From assembly GCF_006539825.1 (NCBI RefSeq), contig NZ_BJNT01000015.1, positions 55,921 to 119,920 on the forward strand: DNA of 64,000 bases, in the 5' to 3' direction. Of the stretch, positions 19,081 through 31,949 are shown piece after piece. This stretch comes from Corynebacterium variabile. Its GTDB lineage: Bacteria > Actinomycetota > Actinomycetes > Mycobacteriales > Mycobacteriaceae. Made by a program: the position numbers and the translations under genes. The first letter of the stretch is position 1. Each line of letters begins with the position of its first letter. Below the pieces are notes generated by a model. The model made no database searches, had not been told where the DNA came from, and worked only from the letters and a program-made list of their open reading frames with translations.

Positions 19081-20004
19081 ATGGAGAACAGGTCATTCAT
19101 CACCCGTGGCGAACTGGCGCAGACGATGTCTGCGGCACAGGTGGATACCGCAGTGAGGCGCGGTGAACTCCACCGACTGGCGCGGGGCATCTACAGCACC
19201 GCGGAACCCACCGACGAACTCCGGCTGCAGGCCCTGCACGAGGTGCGCGGGCTGGTCTTCACCGGCCGGACGGCAATCGACCTCTACCAGAACCAGCCGG
19301 TGAGCTGGCCGCTCGAGGCGCGGCATGCGAGGTCCGGGCGGCGGACCTCCGAGGCGCATATCAGGTCGGGCATCCCGGGACGGCTGCGTACCGGCAACGG
19401 CCTGTCGCTGGTCAGTCCTTTGCAGGCGGTGATGGACGCGGCGTCCCCCGCAGAGGACGCCGGATTCCTCACCGAGGCGTACCAGGGGATCGGCGCGCAT
19501 GAGGCGCTGGAACGGGACCTGGCGGCGTTGGTCACCGGCCGGTCGGAGGCGCGGGGCCTGCTCGCCGTCACACCGACCGGCACGATGAGCAAGCTGGAGC
19601 AGGAGGCCTTCCGCATCATCGGCGACGCCCTGGCAGACCTGCCGGTCACCGTCCTCACCAACCGGATGATCGGCAACTACTGCTATGACATCGTCATTCC
19701 CGAGACGAAGGTCGCGATCGAAATCGACAGTTTCACCTACCACGCTCTCGGCGGGCAGGGGACGACCGAGCAGAGTTTCGTGAAGCAGGCGTGGAAGGAC
19801 AATGAGGTAGCCGACCTGGGGTGGACGGTCCGGCATTACACGCAGTTCTGCATCCACGGCGCTGCAGACAGAGTGGCCGCGGACATCCGACGCTGCGTCC
19901 TCCCGAGGATGTGCCGCGTCGGCGTCAGCCTGCCGGACGCCACCGACGCCGGGCAGGACGCCGTGTTCACCTGGCACCCGGTCTTCGAACCGACCTTCCG
20001 CTGA
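19081..20004 (+). CDS. AbiEi-like / DUF559 endonuclease-fold protein
   Basis: A 307-residue protein. The N-terminus (SFITRGELAQTMSAAQVDTAVRRG, then LHRLARGIYS) matches the winged-helix AbiEi_4 antitoxin N-terminal domain. The C-terminal third (KVAIEIDSFTYH, later WKDNEVADLGWTVRHYT) has the DUF559 pattern of Vsr-like PD-(D/E)xK folds. No AbiEii toxin gene is adjacent, so a classical type IV toxin-antitoxin pair is not present here. Such solitary proteins are numerous in actinobacteria and their role is unknown. The ATG at 19081 follows GGAAG; the upstream in-frame ATG lies inside the inverted repeat. Confidence 0.7.
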   Translation: MENRSFITRGELAQTMSAAQVDTAVRRGELHRLARGIYSTAEPTDELRLQALHEVRGLVFTGRTAIDLYQNQPVSWPLEARHARSGRRTSEAHIRSGIPGRLRTGNGLSLVSPLQAVMDAASPAEDAGFLTEAYQGIGAHEALERDLAALVTGRSEARGLLAVTPTGTMSKLEQEAFRIIGDALADLPVTVLTNRMIGNYCYDIVIPETKVAIEIDSFTYHALGGQGTTEQSFVKQAWKDNEVADLGWTVRHYTQFCIHGAADRVAADIRRCVLPRMCRVGVSLPDATDAGQDAVFTWHPVFEPTFR

Positions 20005-20122
20005 GCAGGCGGACGCGGAGGATGCCAGCCCCGGTGCGCGACGGCAGGGGCGTCCCCGTCCACGTCCTGTAGGGTGATGGGCTGACTGCAAAACACCCGC
20101 GAGATTCACTTGAAGGGGAACA

Positions 20123-21793
<1,671 letters not shown>

Positions 21794-21830
21794 ACTGTTT
21801 GTATAAACAAAACAGGCTAAAGGAGATTTG

Positions 21831-22331
21831 ATGCCCTTCGTCGACAATGAGGCGACCGGGACCCGGTACCACAGCACCCGGGTGAACCTGCGTTGGTCGG
21901 ACTTCGACCAGTTCCAGCACGTGAACAATGCCGCGTACCTGGAGTTCTCGCAGGACGCCCGGATCGACTTCGTCCGCGACGTCCTCACCGAGATGGACAT
22001 CTCGGTTCCGGCGTTCGTCGTCCGGTGGGCGTCCGTCGACTACCGCAAGGCCCTGTCGTCGAGTGAGACGCAGGTCGTCGTCGAGTCCTTCATGTACGAG
22101 ATCGGCGAGAAGTCCTTCAAGATGCGGCAGAACATCCGCAATGCCCAGCACAAGATCGTCGCTGTGGTGGACACGGTCAATGTCGGCGTGGACATCCTCT
22201 CCGGCAAGTCCCGGCCGTGGACCGAGGCGAACATCGAGGTCATCAACATGTTCATGATCCCGGTCGAGGAGGAGGACCATTCTCCCGTCGCCGAGGCGAA
22301 GAAGGACACCGAGGTGGACACGGGTCTCTGA
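21831..22331 (+). CDS. Acyl-CoA thioesterase, hotdog fold (4HBT)
   Basis: A 166-residue single hotdog-domain protein. LRWSDFDQFQHVNNAAYLEFSQ contains the conserved Asp and the HVNN of the 4-hydroxybenzoyl-CoA thioesterase/YbgC group. It should hydrolyse acyl-CoA; chain length is unknown. It corresponds to Rv2475c in position. AAAGGAG five bases before the ATG marks a strong ribosome site. The 37-base gap after ettA contains TGTTTGTATAAACA, a near-palindrome that may include its own -10. Confidence 0.88.
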   Translation: MPFVDNEATGTRYHSTRVNLRWSDFDQFQHVNNAAYLEFSQDARIDFVRDVLTEMDISVPAFVVRWASVDYRKALSSSETQVVVESFMYEIGEKSFKMRQNIRNAQHKIVAVVDTVNVGVDILSGKSRPWTEANIEVINMFMIPVEEEDHSPVAEAKKDTEVDTGL

Positions 22332-22365
22332 CCCCCGACCTGACCGGGCGGTACCCTGGGGGACT

Positions 22366-23103
22366 GTGACTTCTTCGCTGTTCTCCCTGTCCGGCGGCTC
22401 CCCGGCCCCGGTCACGCTCACTCTCACCCGCCCCGGCCGCGCCCAGGCGTCTACCCTGCGGCGCGTTGCCGCGGTGGTGACCCGCGTCCTGAAGATGGAT
22501 TCCGGGGCGATGGTCCGGCTCGTCTCCCGGGGGGAGGACGCCACGGACCTCCTCATCGCCACTCCGTTGGGCTGTGTGGTGTCCCAACGCATCCACGCCA
22601 CCGTCTCCGAGGACGGCGCCGTCATCTCCGCCGATCCGCTGCCGGCCCTGCTGGGGGACGCCGCGACGGCGGACGACGGGGCGGACGGTGCGTCCATCGG
22701 CCTGTCCGGCCGGATGGACATGCTCTGGGCGGGGACGCCACCTCCGGAATCCGGGTGGTCCCTGGTGGACACGATCCCCGGGGCCGATGTCCGTGAGGTC
22801 TTCGGCCAGCTCCAGGCCGAGGCGGAAGCGCACTCCGGCCCGGCGGGCCTGCCGCCGTCACTGCTGGACCAGCCGCTGCTGCGCCTGACGAGTAAGGGGC
22901 AGACAGGCATCATCGAGATTCCCGGCAGTGTCGTCGCCGCGATGGGCTCACTGGGCCTGGTGAAGGAACCACCGGCCCAGTTGGCCGACCATGACCTCAT
23001 CCGGGTGAGCGTGACGGGGTCGTGGATCAGGATCGACGCGATTTTCGGCACCGCGTACCTACCGCGCCCCGGTGGTCTGGCGAGGATCCCGACGCCGCGC
23101 TGA
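22366..23103 (+). CDS. Conserved actinobacterial protein of unknown function
   Basis: The protein has 245 residues, soluble, with no signal or membrane segment. The N-terminal part (VTLTLTRPGRAQASTLRRVAAV) and the C-terminal part (LLRLTSKGQTGIIEIPGS) look well folded, and a Gly/Asp/Ala-rich stretch separates them near 100-125. I recognise no motif. It occupies the place of Rv2474c-type genes downstream of the thioesterase. The start is GTG at 22366, 35 bases after the thioesterase stop. It may share the ettA-thioesterase transcript. Confidence 0.75.
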   Translation: MTSSLFSLSGGSPAPVTLTLTRPGRAQASTLRRVAAVVTRVLKMDSGAMVRLVSRGEDATDLLIATPLGCVVSQRIHATVSEDGAVISADPLPALLGDAATADDGADGASIGLSGRMDMLWAGTPPPESGWSLVDTIPGADVREVFGQLQAEAEAHSGPAGLPPSLLDQPLLRLTSKGQTGIIEIPGSVVAAMGSLGLVKEPPAQLADHDLIRVSVTGSWIRIDAIFGTAYLPRPGGLARIPTPR

Positions 23104-23127
23104 CCGGGCCGCTGACCAGGCAGCCGG

Positions 23128-23955
23128 TCAGAGCATGTCGACGATGAGCTTCGCCGACATCACGACGATGAGCACCAGCAGCGCGATGCGCACGAAGCCG
23201 GTGCCGCGGTCCAGGACGATCTTCGCGCCGACCTGTGCGCCGAGGACGTTGAAGACCGCCAGCACGATACCCAGCAGCCAGAGGACGTGACCTCCGGCGG
23301 CGAACACGACCAGACCTCCGATGTTCGTGGCGGTGTTCACCAGCTTCGTCATCGCCAGCGACTGGATGAGCGTCCGGGACATCAGCGCGGTAAACACGAT
23401 GACCAGGAACATCCCGGTGCCGGGGCCGAAGAAACCGTCGTAGGCGCCGATCAGGGCGATGAGACCAAGCCCGAGGGCGAGCCTGCGACGGGAGGGTCGG
23501 GGAGTGGCGTCCACCCCGGAGGCCCCGGTGGCTCCGGTGTCTCGTCCGAAGGAGGGACGCAGTGCGACGAAGGCACCTGCCGCCAGCATGAGCACGACCA
23601 CCACGGGACGCAGCACATCGCTGCTCACGGCGGACGCCATGAGGGCGCCGCCGGCCGAACAGAGTCCGGCCAGGGGAGCGCAGAGTCGCACGGCCCGCCA
23701 GTCGATCCGGACGGTGCGCACCATGCGCAGCCCGGCACTCGCGGTACCGAAGACGGCGGTGAACTTGTTCGTCCCCAGGGCGACCTGTGCGGGCAGGCCC
23801 GGGGCGCAGGCGAGGATCAGGGGGATAAGAACCAGTCCGCCGCCACCGATGACGGCGTCCACCCCGCCGGCGAGGACGGCGCCGAGAACGAGGATGAGAA
23901 GGCCAACAGGGGAGAGGTCGGAACCAGGGGCGACGAGGTCGAGGAAACCGGACAC
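23128..23955 (-). CDS. TSUP (TauE/SafE/YfcA) membrane transporter
   Basis: A 275-residue protein with about eight helices. AVLAGGVDAVIGGGGLVLIPLI near the N-terminus and IGAYDGFFGPGTGMFL in the second half are the two repeat signatures of the TSUP family, which moves organic sulfonates, sulfite or small carboxylates. The ligand is unknown. The GTG at 23955 lies just past the glbO stop on the same strand, so the pair is translationally coupled; the longer frame would overlap glbO and is not coding there. Confidence 0.88.
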   Translation of the reverse strand: MSGFLDLVAPGSDLSPVGLLILVLGAVLAGGVDAVIGGGGLVLIPLILACAPGLPAQVALGTNKFTAVFGTASAGLRMVRTVRIDWRAVRLCAPLAGLCSAGGALMASAVSSDVLRPVVVVLMLAAGAFVALRPSFGRDTGATGASGVDATPRPSRRRLALGLGLIALIGAYDGFFGPGTGMFLVIVFTALMSRTLIQSLAMTKLVNTATNIGGLVVFAAGGHVLWLLGIVLAVFNVLGAQVGAKIVLDRGTGFVRIALLVLIVVMSAKLIVDML

Positions 23956-23956
23956 C

Positions 23957-24430
23957 TCAGGGCCGGTTGATGAGCATGTCGGCGACGCGCACCATGTGGT
24001 CCCACACGGCCTCGCGGGCCGGGCCGGGGAGTTCGTTGTCACTGACGGTACCCAGGGCGTCCGCCATGATCGTCAGCCAGTGTTCGCGGGCCTCGGGGGT
24101 CACGGCGAAGTGCACGTGCCGCATCCGCAGGCGGGGGTGTCCGCGCTGCTCGTTGAAGGTCTGCGGTCCGCCCCAGTACTGCACGAGGAACCAGCGCAGC
24201 CGGTCCTCGGCGCCGTCGAGATCATCGGCGGGGTACATCGGCCCGAGTACCGGGTCGTTCGGCACACGCAGGTAGAACTCGTGGACGATCTTCCGGAAGG
24301 TGTCCTCACCGATCAGGTCGTAGAGACTCTGGGCCTGCGGCTGTGCAGGCTGTGCAGGCTGGGCCGGCTGCGCCGCCTGCTGCGGCTGGCGGCGGGGTTC
24401 GCCGGGGACCGGGGAGATGGGGATCGTCAT
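23957..24430 (-). CDS. glbO: Group II truncated hemoglobin (trHbO)
   Basis: A 157-residue protein whose last 125 residues form a 2-on-2 globin. Visible are YDLIGEDTFRKIVHEFY, DPVLGPMYP, LRWFLVQYWGGP (the WGGP of group II/III) and RHVHFAVTPEARE with the proximal His. It binds O2 and is linked to respiration in mycobacteria (Rv2470). The first 34 residues are an unusual Pro/Gln/Ala tail with three AQP repeats. It lies 21 bases after pepN on the same strand, so pepN, glbO and the TSUP gene probably form one operon. Confidence 0.93.
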   Translation of the reverse strand: MTIPISPVPGEPRRQPQQAAQPAQPAQPAQPQAQSLYDLIGEDTFRKIVHEFYLRVPNDPVLGPMYPADDLDGAEDRLRWFLVQYWGGPQTFNEQRGHPRLRMRHVHFAVTPEAREHWLTIMADALGTVSDNELPGPAREAVWDHMVRVADMLINRP

Positions 24431-24451
24431 GCTCCCAGCCTATCCGGCGTC

Positions 24452-27160
<2,709 letters not shown>

Positions 27161-27230
27161 GGAAGCCGAGTCTAACCGGCGGTCGGTACACCCGCGCGGC
27201 ACTCCCTGTTCGCGCGTAAGATCGGCGCAC

Positions 27231-27869
27231 ATGAGCACACCAGTCACCATGTATTTTGATGCGATCTGTCCCTTCGCCTGGGTCACCAGCCGGTGGCTCA
27301 AGGAGGTGGAGAAGGTCCGAGACATCGACCTCAGTTACTCACCGATGAGCCTGGCGGTCCTCAATGAAGGACGCGACGAGCTGCCGGAGGACTACCGGAA
27401 GTCCATGGAGGCGGCCTGGGGGCCGGCACTGGTCGCTGCTGCGCTGCAGATCAACGACCCGTCGAAGGTGGACGCCTACTACACGGCGATCGGCACGCTC
27501 ATCCACAACAAGGGTGAGGGTCACAAGCAGGGCGCCGGCGCCTACGATCCGCTCATTGCCGCGGCACTGTCCGAGGCGGGGGCGGACGCCTCCTACCTGG
27601 ACTACGCCCACAAGCGTGGCTCCGAGGACGGTTCGGTCGAGGCCGATCTGCGGACATTCCAGGACAAGGCGATGGAGAAGGTCGGCAATGACGTCGGTAC
27701 CCCGGTCGTCGAGCTGGGCGGTCACGCGTTCTTCGGACCGGTCATCACCCGGGTGCCGAAGGGTGAGGAGGCCGGCGCCCTGTTCGACGCCGCCGTGACC
27801 CTCGGCAGCTACGAGCACTTCTTCGAACTCAAGCGCTCCCGCACCGAGGACCCGGACGCCGCAATCTAG
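27231..27869 (+). CDS. DsbA-family protein, Rv2466c-type mycothiol-dependent reductase
   Basis: A 212-residue thioredoxin-fold protein with no signal peptide. The active site reads CPFA (residues 13-16) in YFDAICPFAWVTSRW, whereas Rv2466c has CPWC, so the resolving Cys is absent and a monothiol mycothiol mechanism is expected. The helical insertion (HNKGEGHKQGAGAYDPLI) and the cis-Pro region (GTPVVELGGHAFFGPV) are present. The last 13-14 residues are encoded by the integrative element: a second copy of the gene's 3' end lies at 31242-31295. It is divergent from pepN, as Rv2466c is beside Rv2467. Confidence 0.9.
   Translation: MSTPVTMYFDAICPFAWVTSRWLKEVEKVRDIDLSYSPMSLAVLNEGRDELPEDYRKSMEAAWGPALVAAALQINDPSKVDAYYTAIGTLIHNKGEGHKQGAGAYDPLIAAALSEAGADASYLDYAHKRGSEDGSVEADLRTFQDKAMEKVGNDVGTPVVELGGHAFFGPVITRVPKGEEAGALFDAAVTLGSYEHFFELKRSRTEDPDAAI
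27816..27838. other. attL of the integrative element
   Basis: CACTTCTTCGA, one variable base and CTCAAGCGCTC occur here in the 3' end of the dsbA-like gene and again at 31242-31264. The copies differ at one central base within this core and then at scattered third-codon positions. This is what site-specific insertion into a coding sequence leaves when the element carries a synonymous gene end. Confidence 0.8.
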
Positions 27870-29140
27870 TCACTGAACTGCACAGGAATCATCACCCGTG
27901 AGGTCATCCGAGGCAGTAATTTCACCATTCTGCCCTTTTTCTGCCCTCACCAGATCCAGGACACCAGCCGCAGCGTCCCGGATCCGGGCGTCCGCCTTCG
28001 GCCACAGGTGCGTGTAGATGTCCAGCGTCGTGGACGCCTTCGCGTGCCCCATCGCCGCCTGCACCTCAGACGCCGGCGATCCGGCGGCGATCAATGCGGA
28101 GGCGTAGAAGTGGCGTAGGTCGTGCCACCCCACGTCCCGCAGACCGTGCGCGGTGATTACTGCCCGCATCACCGAACCCAGTGACGACCGGTCGTGCCAC
28201 ACTCGGTCCTTCACCGACCGACTGGTGCCCCGGTAGGGGAAGACGGGTCCGGACCGGTCCAGCTGTGGGTGCTCCCGCAACTGCTCCGCGATGACGAGGA
28301 TCGTCTCCTCTGCCACGGGGATCGTCCGGTGCGACTTCTCCGTCTTCGGCACCGGCACCCACCTGGCACCACCCGGTGCGACCTGACCATTCACCGTGAT
28401 GGTGCGGCGCAGTGTGTCCACGTCCTGGACCCGCAGCCCGGCGATCTCGGAGATACGCAGACCGGCACCGACGACGACGGCCTGCATCATCCGTGCCGCC
28501 TCTGGCCGCTTCGGGGTGTCCTTCGTGTGTGGTTGCCGCCGGCCATTCTTCTGCCGCGGTGCGGGCTTCCCGTCACGGGTCGCGGTGATCAGCGTGGCTA
28601 CCTCAGCGACGGTGAGGAGGTCCTGCCGGGACACTGCGCGCTCCGGCGCAGCCTTCGGTATCTTCACGACCGGGACGCGGCCGATCATGCGGTCCTCGTG
28701 GGCGCGTTTCAGGAGGCCGCAGACCTGTCCGACCATCGTCGCAGCGGTGGACTCCGCGAGAGGCTTCCCCTGCTGCCATGGCCTGCCGCCGTTGAGCTGG
28801 TTCCGCCACGCGGTGATGGTGGACGCCCGGATCTTCCCGACTGGTGTGCGGTCGAGGGGCCCGAGGTTGTCGACCAGGGCCTGCCGATTGCTGACAGTGT
28901 TCTCCTTCGTTGCTTCGGCCAGCCACTCGCGGGCAATCACGCCGAGGGGTGTGGCGGCATCCTCTGGGGCTATGTAGGTGCCGCTACGGACGGAGACTGC
29001 CTGGGCCTGCTCGAAGGCGATGGCGGCTTTCTCCGTGTCGAAGATTTGCCGCGCTGCTCGCCGGCGTCGTCGTAGTAGCGGGCGACCCATCGGACTTTCC
29101 CGGTCTTTGGTTTGCCTTTCTTCGGCCGGCGCTGTGCCAT
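27870..29140 (-). pseudogene. int: Tyrosine recombinase/integrase, apparently frameshifted
   Basis: The catalytic half is complete: GAGLRISEIAGLR with the first Arg, HDLRHFYAS, GHAKASTTLDIYTHL with His and the nucleophile Tyr. A SAM-like core-binding domain precedes it. The natural start is the ATG at 29140, whose frame reads MAQRRPKKGKPKTG and then KVRWVARYYDDAGEQRG, the usual AP2-like arm-binding domain. At about 29041-29047 the homology jumps by one base into the frame carrying FDTEKAAIAF, so a one-base deletion is inferred. A long alternative start at 29189 is unlikely. The stop touches attL, the usual int-att arrangement. Confidence 0.8.
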
Positions 29141-29230
29141 TGCTACACTGCTCCTTGTCTGATGCTTCGGACACTCCTGCGCCCGCCACCTTTCCCGGTC
29201 ACGGGGGGCCGCTTTCGTGCGCCTGGTGGT

Positions 29231-29515
29231 CTAGCAGTTGAGCGCTTCTGAATCTTCGTGGGCGCCCTGGAAACCGTCGCAGTTCGCTGCCGTGCCCGCT
29301 CCGCCGATCTCCGCATTGCCAACGTTCCCGCCGCGCATGGCGTCCTCTTCGGTCCAGTTCGGATCCACCTGACCGAAGCTGTAGTCGGGGAACTGGCCGG
29401 ATGCGTCCATCGCGTCTTCCATCTGCTGTTGGCAGGATGCGCTGTACCCGCTTGTTCCATCTCTGTAGAAAACGGTGCCGGGCTGGTAGAGGGTGAAGTC
29501 AGTGGCGGGGTCTGA
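29231..29515 (-). pseudogene. Truncated gene fragment, unknown product
   Basis: The reverse strand is open from about 29515 to the stop at 29231, about 94 residues with no start at the 5' end. It reads TSDPATDFTLYQPGTVFYRD, then SCQQQMEDAMDASGQF and NWTEEDAMRGGNVGNA, ending ALNC. Cysteines and the sequence style suggest the C-terminus of a secreted protein or lipoprotein. The 5' part is cut off where the IS3 remnant begins. It was probably cargo of the integrative element. Confidence 0.5.
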
Positions 29516-29599
29516 TGTAGGAACTGGTGACAGTTCTGGTTAGGCCGCGAGGGCCAGTTCGTCGTTCATGATGGTCTCGAATTCGATCGGCGTCAAACG
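29515..29599 (-). mobile_element. IS3-family remnant (transposase C-terminus and one end)
   Basis: The reverse strand encodes RLTPIEFETIMNDELALAA followed by TAA at 29542-29540, a typical C-terminus of the IS3-family orfB transposase. Past the stop is GAACTGGTGACAGTTC-like terminal sequence ending about 29515. Everything upstream in the transposase was removed where the ISL3 element begins at 29600. Confidence 0.7.
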
Positions 29600-31097
29600 G
29601 GCTCTTCGCCTTTCAGAGTGCGTCAACTGCTCCGCGGAGTCCTCCCGAGTGGATCAGTGACCTCAAGATGTAGTGTTCCAGGTTCCTGAACCCCAACGCG
29701 ATCCCGCGTAGGTGCTCCAACCGTCCGTTGAGTCGGGCCTCGACCGGCCCGTTGGACGCGCCGGTGTCGAAGTACGCCAGGATTGCGGCCCGCTTACGCC
29801 ACAGGGTCCGCCCCAACGTCGCCAGCTCCGTCAACCCCTTGGGAACCCCGGCCCTGATCCTCTTGATCAGCTTGAACATCCGCTTCTTCCCGTCCCGGGC
29901 CACCGACTCGTTGTAAGCGGCGATAATCTCCTGGTAGAAGTCCCACGTCACCTGGACCGCCACGTGTTCCTGCGCGGTGAGGACCTCATCGAGGCGTTCG
30001 GTACGTTTCGGGGTGACCAGGCTCCGGCGGGTCAACATCGCACGGCGGACCCCGTACAACGGATCACCCGCCCGGCCCCGGTGACCCAACGTGTCGTTCT
30101 GGACCCGCTGACGGCACAGATCCAGCTTCCCGGCGGCCAGATCCACGACATGGAACGGATCCATCACCTGCCTGGCTTTGCTGACCTGCTCAGACGCGCC
30201 CTTCGCATAACCGGAGTACCCGTCCATCGTCACGGTCTTCACCGTGTCACGGAACCGCTGCGGCCGGTCGGCGAGCCAGTCACCGAACGCGTCGGTCGAC
30301 CGGCCGGGCACCATGTCCAGCAGGCGGGCCGGACCAGTGCCATCGACCTGCGGGGTCAGATCCACGATCACGGTGACGAATCCCGGTGTGCCGTCGCCGC
30401 GAACATGCTTCCACTTGTGCTCGTCGACGCCCCAGGACCCGGACATGGTCAAGACGACCCGGGTCACCGCCGGTGAGATGCCGGCACGCGGACAAGGCCA
30501 GGGTGCAGGTCTTCTTCCAACCGATCCCCAGGCCGCGGGCGCAGGCTTTCACGCTCATGCCGTCTGTCGCCATGCGCTGCAGGATCCAGCGGGTGACCCG
30601 GCGGGTCACCGATTGCCGGTCGTCGGCTGCCTGGGGGATCGAAGCACGGAAGATGGCGACGTTGCAGTCGTCGTTGCCGCAGACCAGCCGGGGTACACGT
30701 ACGTGCAGGACGCTGGGGTGCCCGGCGATGGGCAGGTCTGTGAGTCGTCGTTCGACGTGGTCACGGACCCGGCAGCCCTGTCCGCAGCCCGGGCAGCTGA
30801 GGTCGACGGTCACCGGGTGGCAGTACAGGTGGGTGACGTCGCCGGCGTCGGCGGCGTTGTCGATGCTCAGGCCGAGTTCGGCGGTTCTGCAGATCGTGTC
30901 GGCGACGAGGTTCGGGGCAGCAGCAGGCGTGACGGTAGGGTGAGACATGGATCCTGGAGTGACTGATGAGGACGTTGAACACCTTCATCCTGTCACTGCA
31001 GGATCCTTCTACTTTCCCGGCCCCTGACCCCTTACATGTTGTAGCGGCCCATCCCGACGGCTTCACACTCGCTACTCACTCCGAAAGGCGAAGGGCC
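29600..31097 (-). mobile_element. ISL3-family insertion sequence (1498 bp)
   Basis: Terminal inverted repeats are GGCTCTTCGCCTTTCAGAGTG at 29600 and, on the other strand, GGCCCTTCGCCTTTCGGAGTG ending at 31097, which differ at two positions. GGCTCTTC is the classic ISL3 end. The 8 bases outside each end do not match, so no target duplication is seen. That fits loss of flanking DNA (the IS3 body is also missing) after insertion. Confidence 0.88.
29613..30948 (-). pseudogene. ISL3-family transposase, frameshifted
   Basis: The N-terminal frame (30948 to about 30433) has the zinc-ribbon CPGCGQGC and CGNDDC and a helix-turn-helix, ending in GRLDHVRVLG. The DDE part is in the next frame, from GVDEHKWKHV (first Asp) through TMDGYSGYAKG and DPFHVVDLAAGKLDLCRQR to a C-terminus that overlaps the IS end. 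The frames meet at a run of four G (reverse strand) at 30430-30433; removing one G restores a protein of about 445 residues. The element is therefore probably inactive unless this is a sequencing error. Confidence 0.88.
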
Positions 31098-31241
31098 ACT
31101 TTTCTCGTGTCTGAGGGAGGGGAGTTTTGCCCTTATCTGCCCTCCCCAGACCTTGGTCACCCCAGATTCCCCAGACGAGCAAGACATTTCAGAACATGCT
31201 GACCTGCATGACCGCAAAACCAGCTGGTGGCGAGACCCGCC
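31098..31241. other. Element remnant between IS and attR; no gene seen
   Basis: These 144 bases contain no convincing reading frame. They are the last part of the integrative element before attR, with repeated CCCCAGA-type words. With the IS right end and the leader 31296-31450 they make a 500-base stretch without a gene. Confidence 0.5.
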
Positions 31242-31264
31242 CACTTCTTCGAGCTCAAGCGCTC
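31242..31264. other. attR of the integrative element
   Basis: This is the second copy of the attachment core. The downstream bases continue the displaced original end of the dsbA-like gene: 31242-31295 reads HFFELKRSRTEGPDATA and then TAG, against HFFELKRSRTEDPDAAI at 27816-27869. That orphan 3' end has no start and is not expressed as such. Confidence 0.8.
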
Positions 31265-31329
31265 GCGGACCGAGGGGCCGGACGCCACGGCGTAGACGAG
31301 AGGGGCCGGGTGGGACAGTAAGTCGGACG

Positions 31330-31395
31330 GGAAAAGTTTTCCGGTTTTGTCGGCGACACCGGTTCGGGTCCGATAGTGTTGTGCGCAGTGCACCG
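31330..31395 (+). promoter_or_regulatory. Promoter region of the small-protein cassette
   Basis: GGAAAAGTTTTCC (31330-31342) is a 13-base near-palindrome. Further down, TAGTGT in CCGATAGTGTTG (about 31372-31381) is a possible -10, roughly 70 bases before the first small gene. No experimental evidence can be inferred from the sequence; the remaining bases to 31450 are leader. Confidence 0.35.
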
Positions 31396-31450
31396 GGAAT
31401 TCCCCGGAGACGGCACGATATCCCTTCTGACTTCCCCTAGGAGAACACCC

Positions 31451-31612
31451 ATGGGCTCTCTCGACAGCATCGGCGCCTCCCTCGGCGACCTGACTGACCT
31501 CATCCACATCCTCGTCGGCCTGCTCAAGGGCGACGCCTCCGTCCTGAGTACCGACGGATCCATCGCCGGCAGCTTCGGCGGCGAGGGTCTCGGTTCCTCC
31601 ACCGGGGAGTAA
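31451..31612 (+). CDS. Very small amphipathic protein, cassette 1 gene A
   Basis: The protein has 53 residues: MGSLDSIGASLGDLTDLIHI is a likely amphipathic helix, then VGLLKGDAS and the shared motif LSTDGSIAGS, ending Gly/Ser-rich (GGEGLGSSTGE). There is no signal peptide and no Cys. AGGAGA seven bases before the ATG is a good ribosome site. It is closely similar to the 59-residue protein at 32051. The size, pairing and absent signal recall the PorA/PorH channel peptides of Corynebacterium, but I see no clear sequence match, so that role is only a suggestion. Confidence 0.75.
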   Translation: MGSLDSIGASLGDLTDLIHILVGLLKGDASVLSTDGSIAGSFGGEGLGSSTGE

Positions 31613-31616
31613 CGGC

Positions 31617-31856
31617 ATGGAACCGTTTTCCCAGCTCCTGTCTGACCTGGGCGATCTCAAGGACATCCTCCTGGGTGTCCTCGCCGGAAACGGTGGAGAC
31701 GTGCTGAGTACTGAAGGTTCTCTCGCCGGCAGCTCAGGTGCCGGTGAGATCGCCGGTAGTGGCGTCGGTTCGGTGATGGGTTCGCTCGGCATCGACGAGG
31801 ACACCGTCGGCCGGATTCCGACCAGTTGGCCGGACCTGATTACCGCAGGGTCCTGA
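31617..31856 (+). CDS. Very small protein, cassette 1 gene B
   Basis: The protein has 79 residues, beginning MEPFSQLLSDLGDLKDILLG, then LAGNGGDV and LSTEGSLAGS, a Gly/Ser run and a C-terminal segment VGRIPTSWPDLITAGS. It starts four bases after the stop of gene A, with GGGGAG overlapping that stop, so the two are surely co-translated. The frameshifted gene at 32235 is its duplicate (same order of motifs, similar C-terminal extension). Function unknown; a cell-envelope two-component pore or peptide pair is one possibility. Confidence 0.72.
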   Translation: MEPFSQLLSDLGDLKDILLGVLAGNGGDVLSTEGSLAGSSGAGEIAGSGVGSVMGSLGIDEDTVGRIPTSWPDLITAGS

Positions 31857-31884
31857 CCGGCCCCGGCCCCCGGCTCCACACGGC

Positions 31885-31911
31885 GGGCACCTGACATGAC
31901 GTCAGGTGCCC
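31885..31911 (+). terminator. Hairpin after cassette 1
   Basis: GGGCACCTGAC and GTCAGGTGCCC pair perfectly over 11 bases with a 5-base loop, 28 bases after the cassette 1 stop. No T-run follows, as is common for high-GC terminators. Confidence 0.65.
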
Positions 31912-31949
31912 GTCGTTGATGTGTGGTCACCCGTACCTGAGGGGTAGAA

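Noticed and set aside
19081..20004. Complete type IV toxin-antitoxin system
   Set aside because: The antitoxin-like N-terminus is fused to a DUF559 domain and no AbiEii toxin gene lies next to it.
28194..29075. Forward frame antisense to the integrase
   Set aside because: The integrase catalytic residues are on the reverse strand; nothing recognisable is in this frame.
27870..31264. Complete prophage or conjugative element
   Set aside because: Only an integrase, a gene scrap and two IS elements are present; there are no structural, replication or transfer genes.
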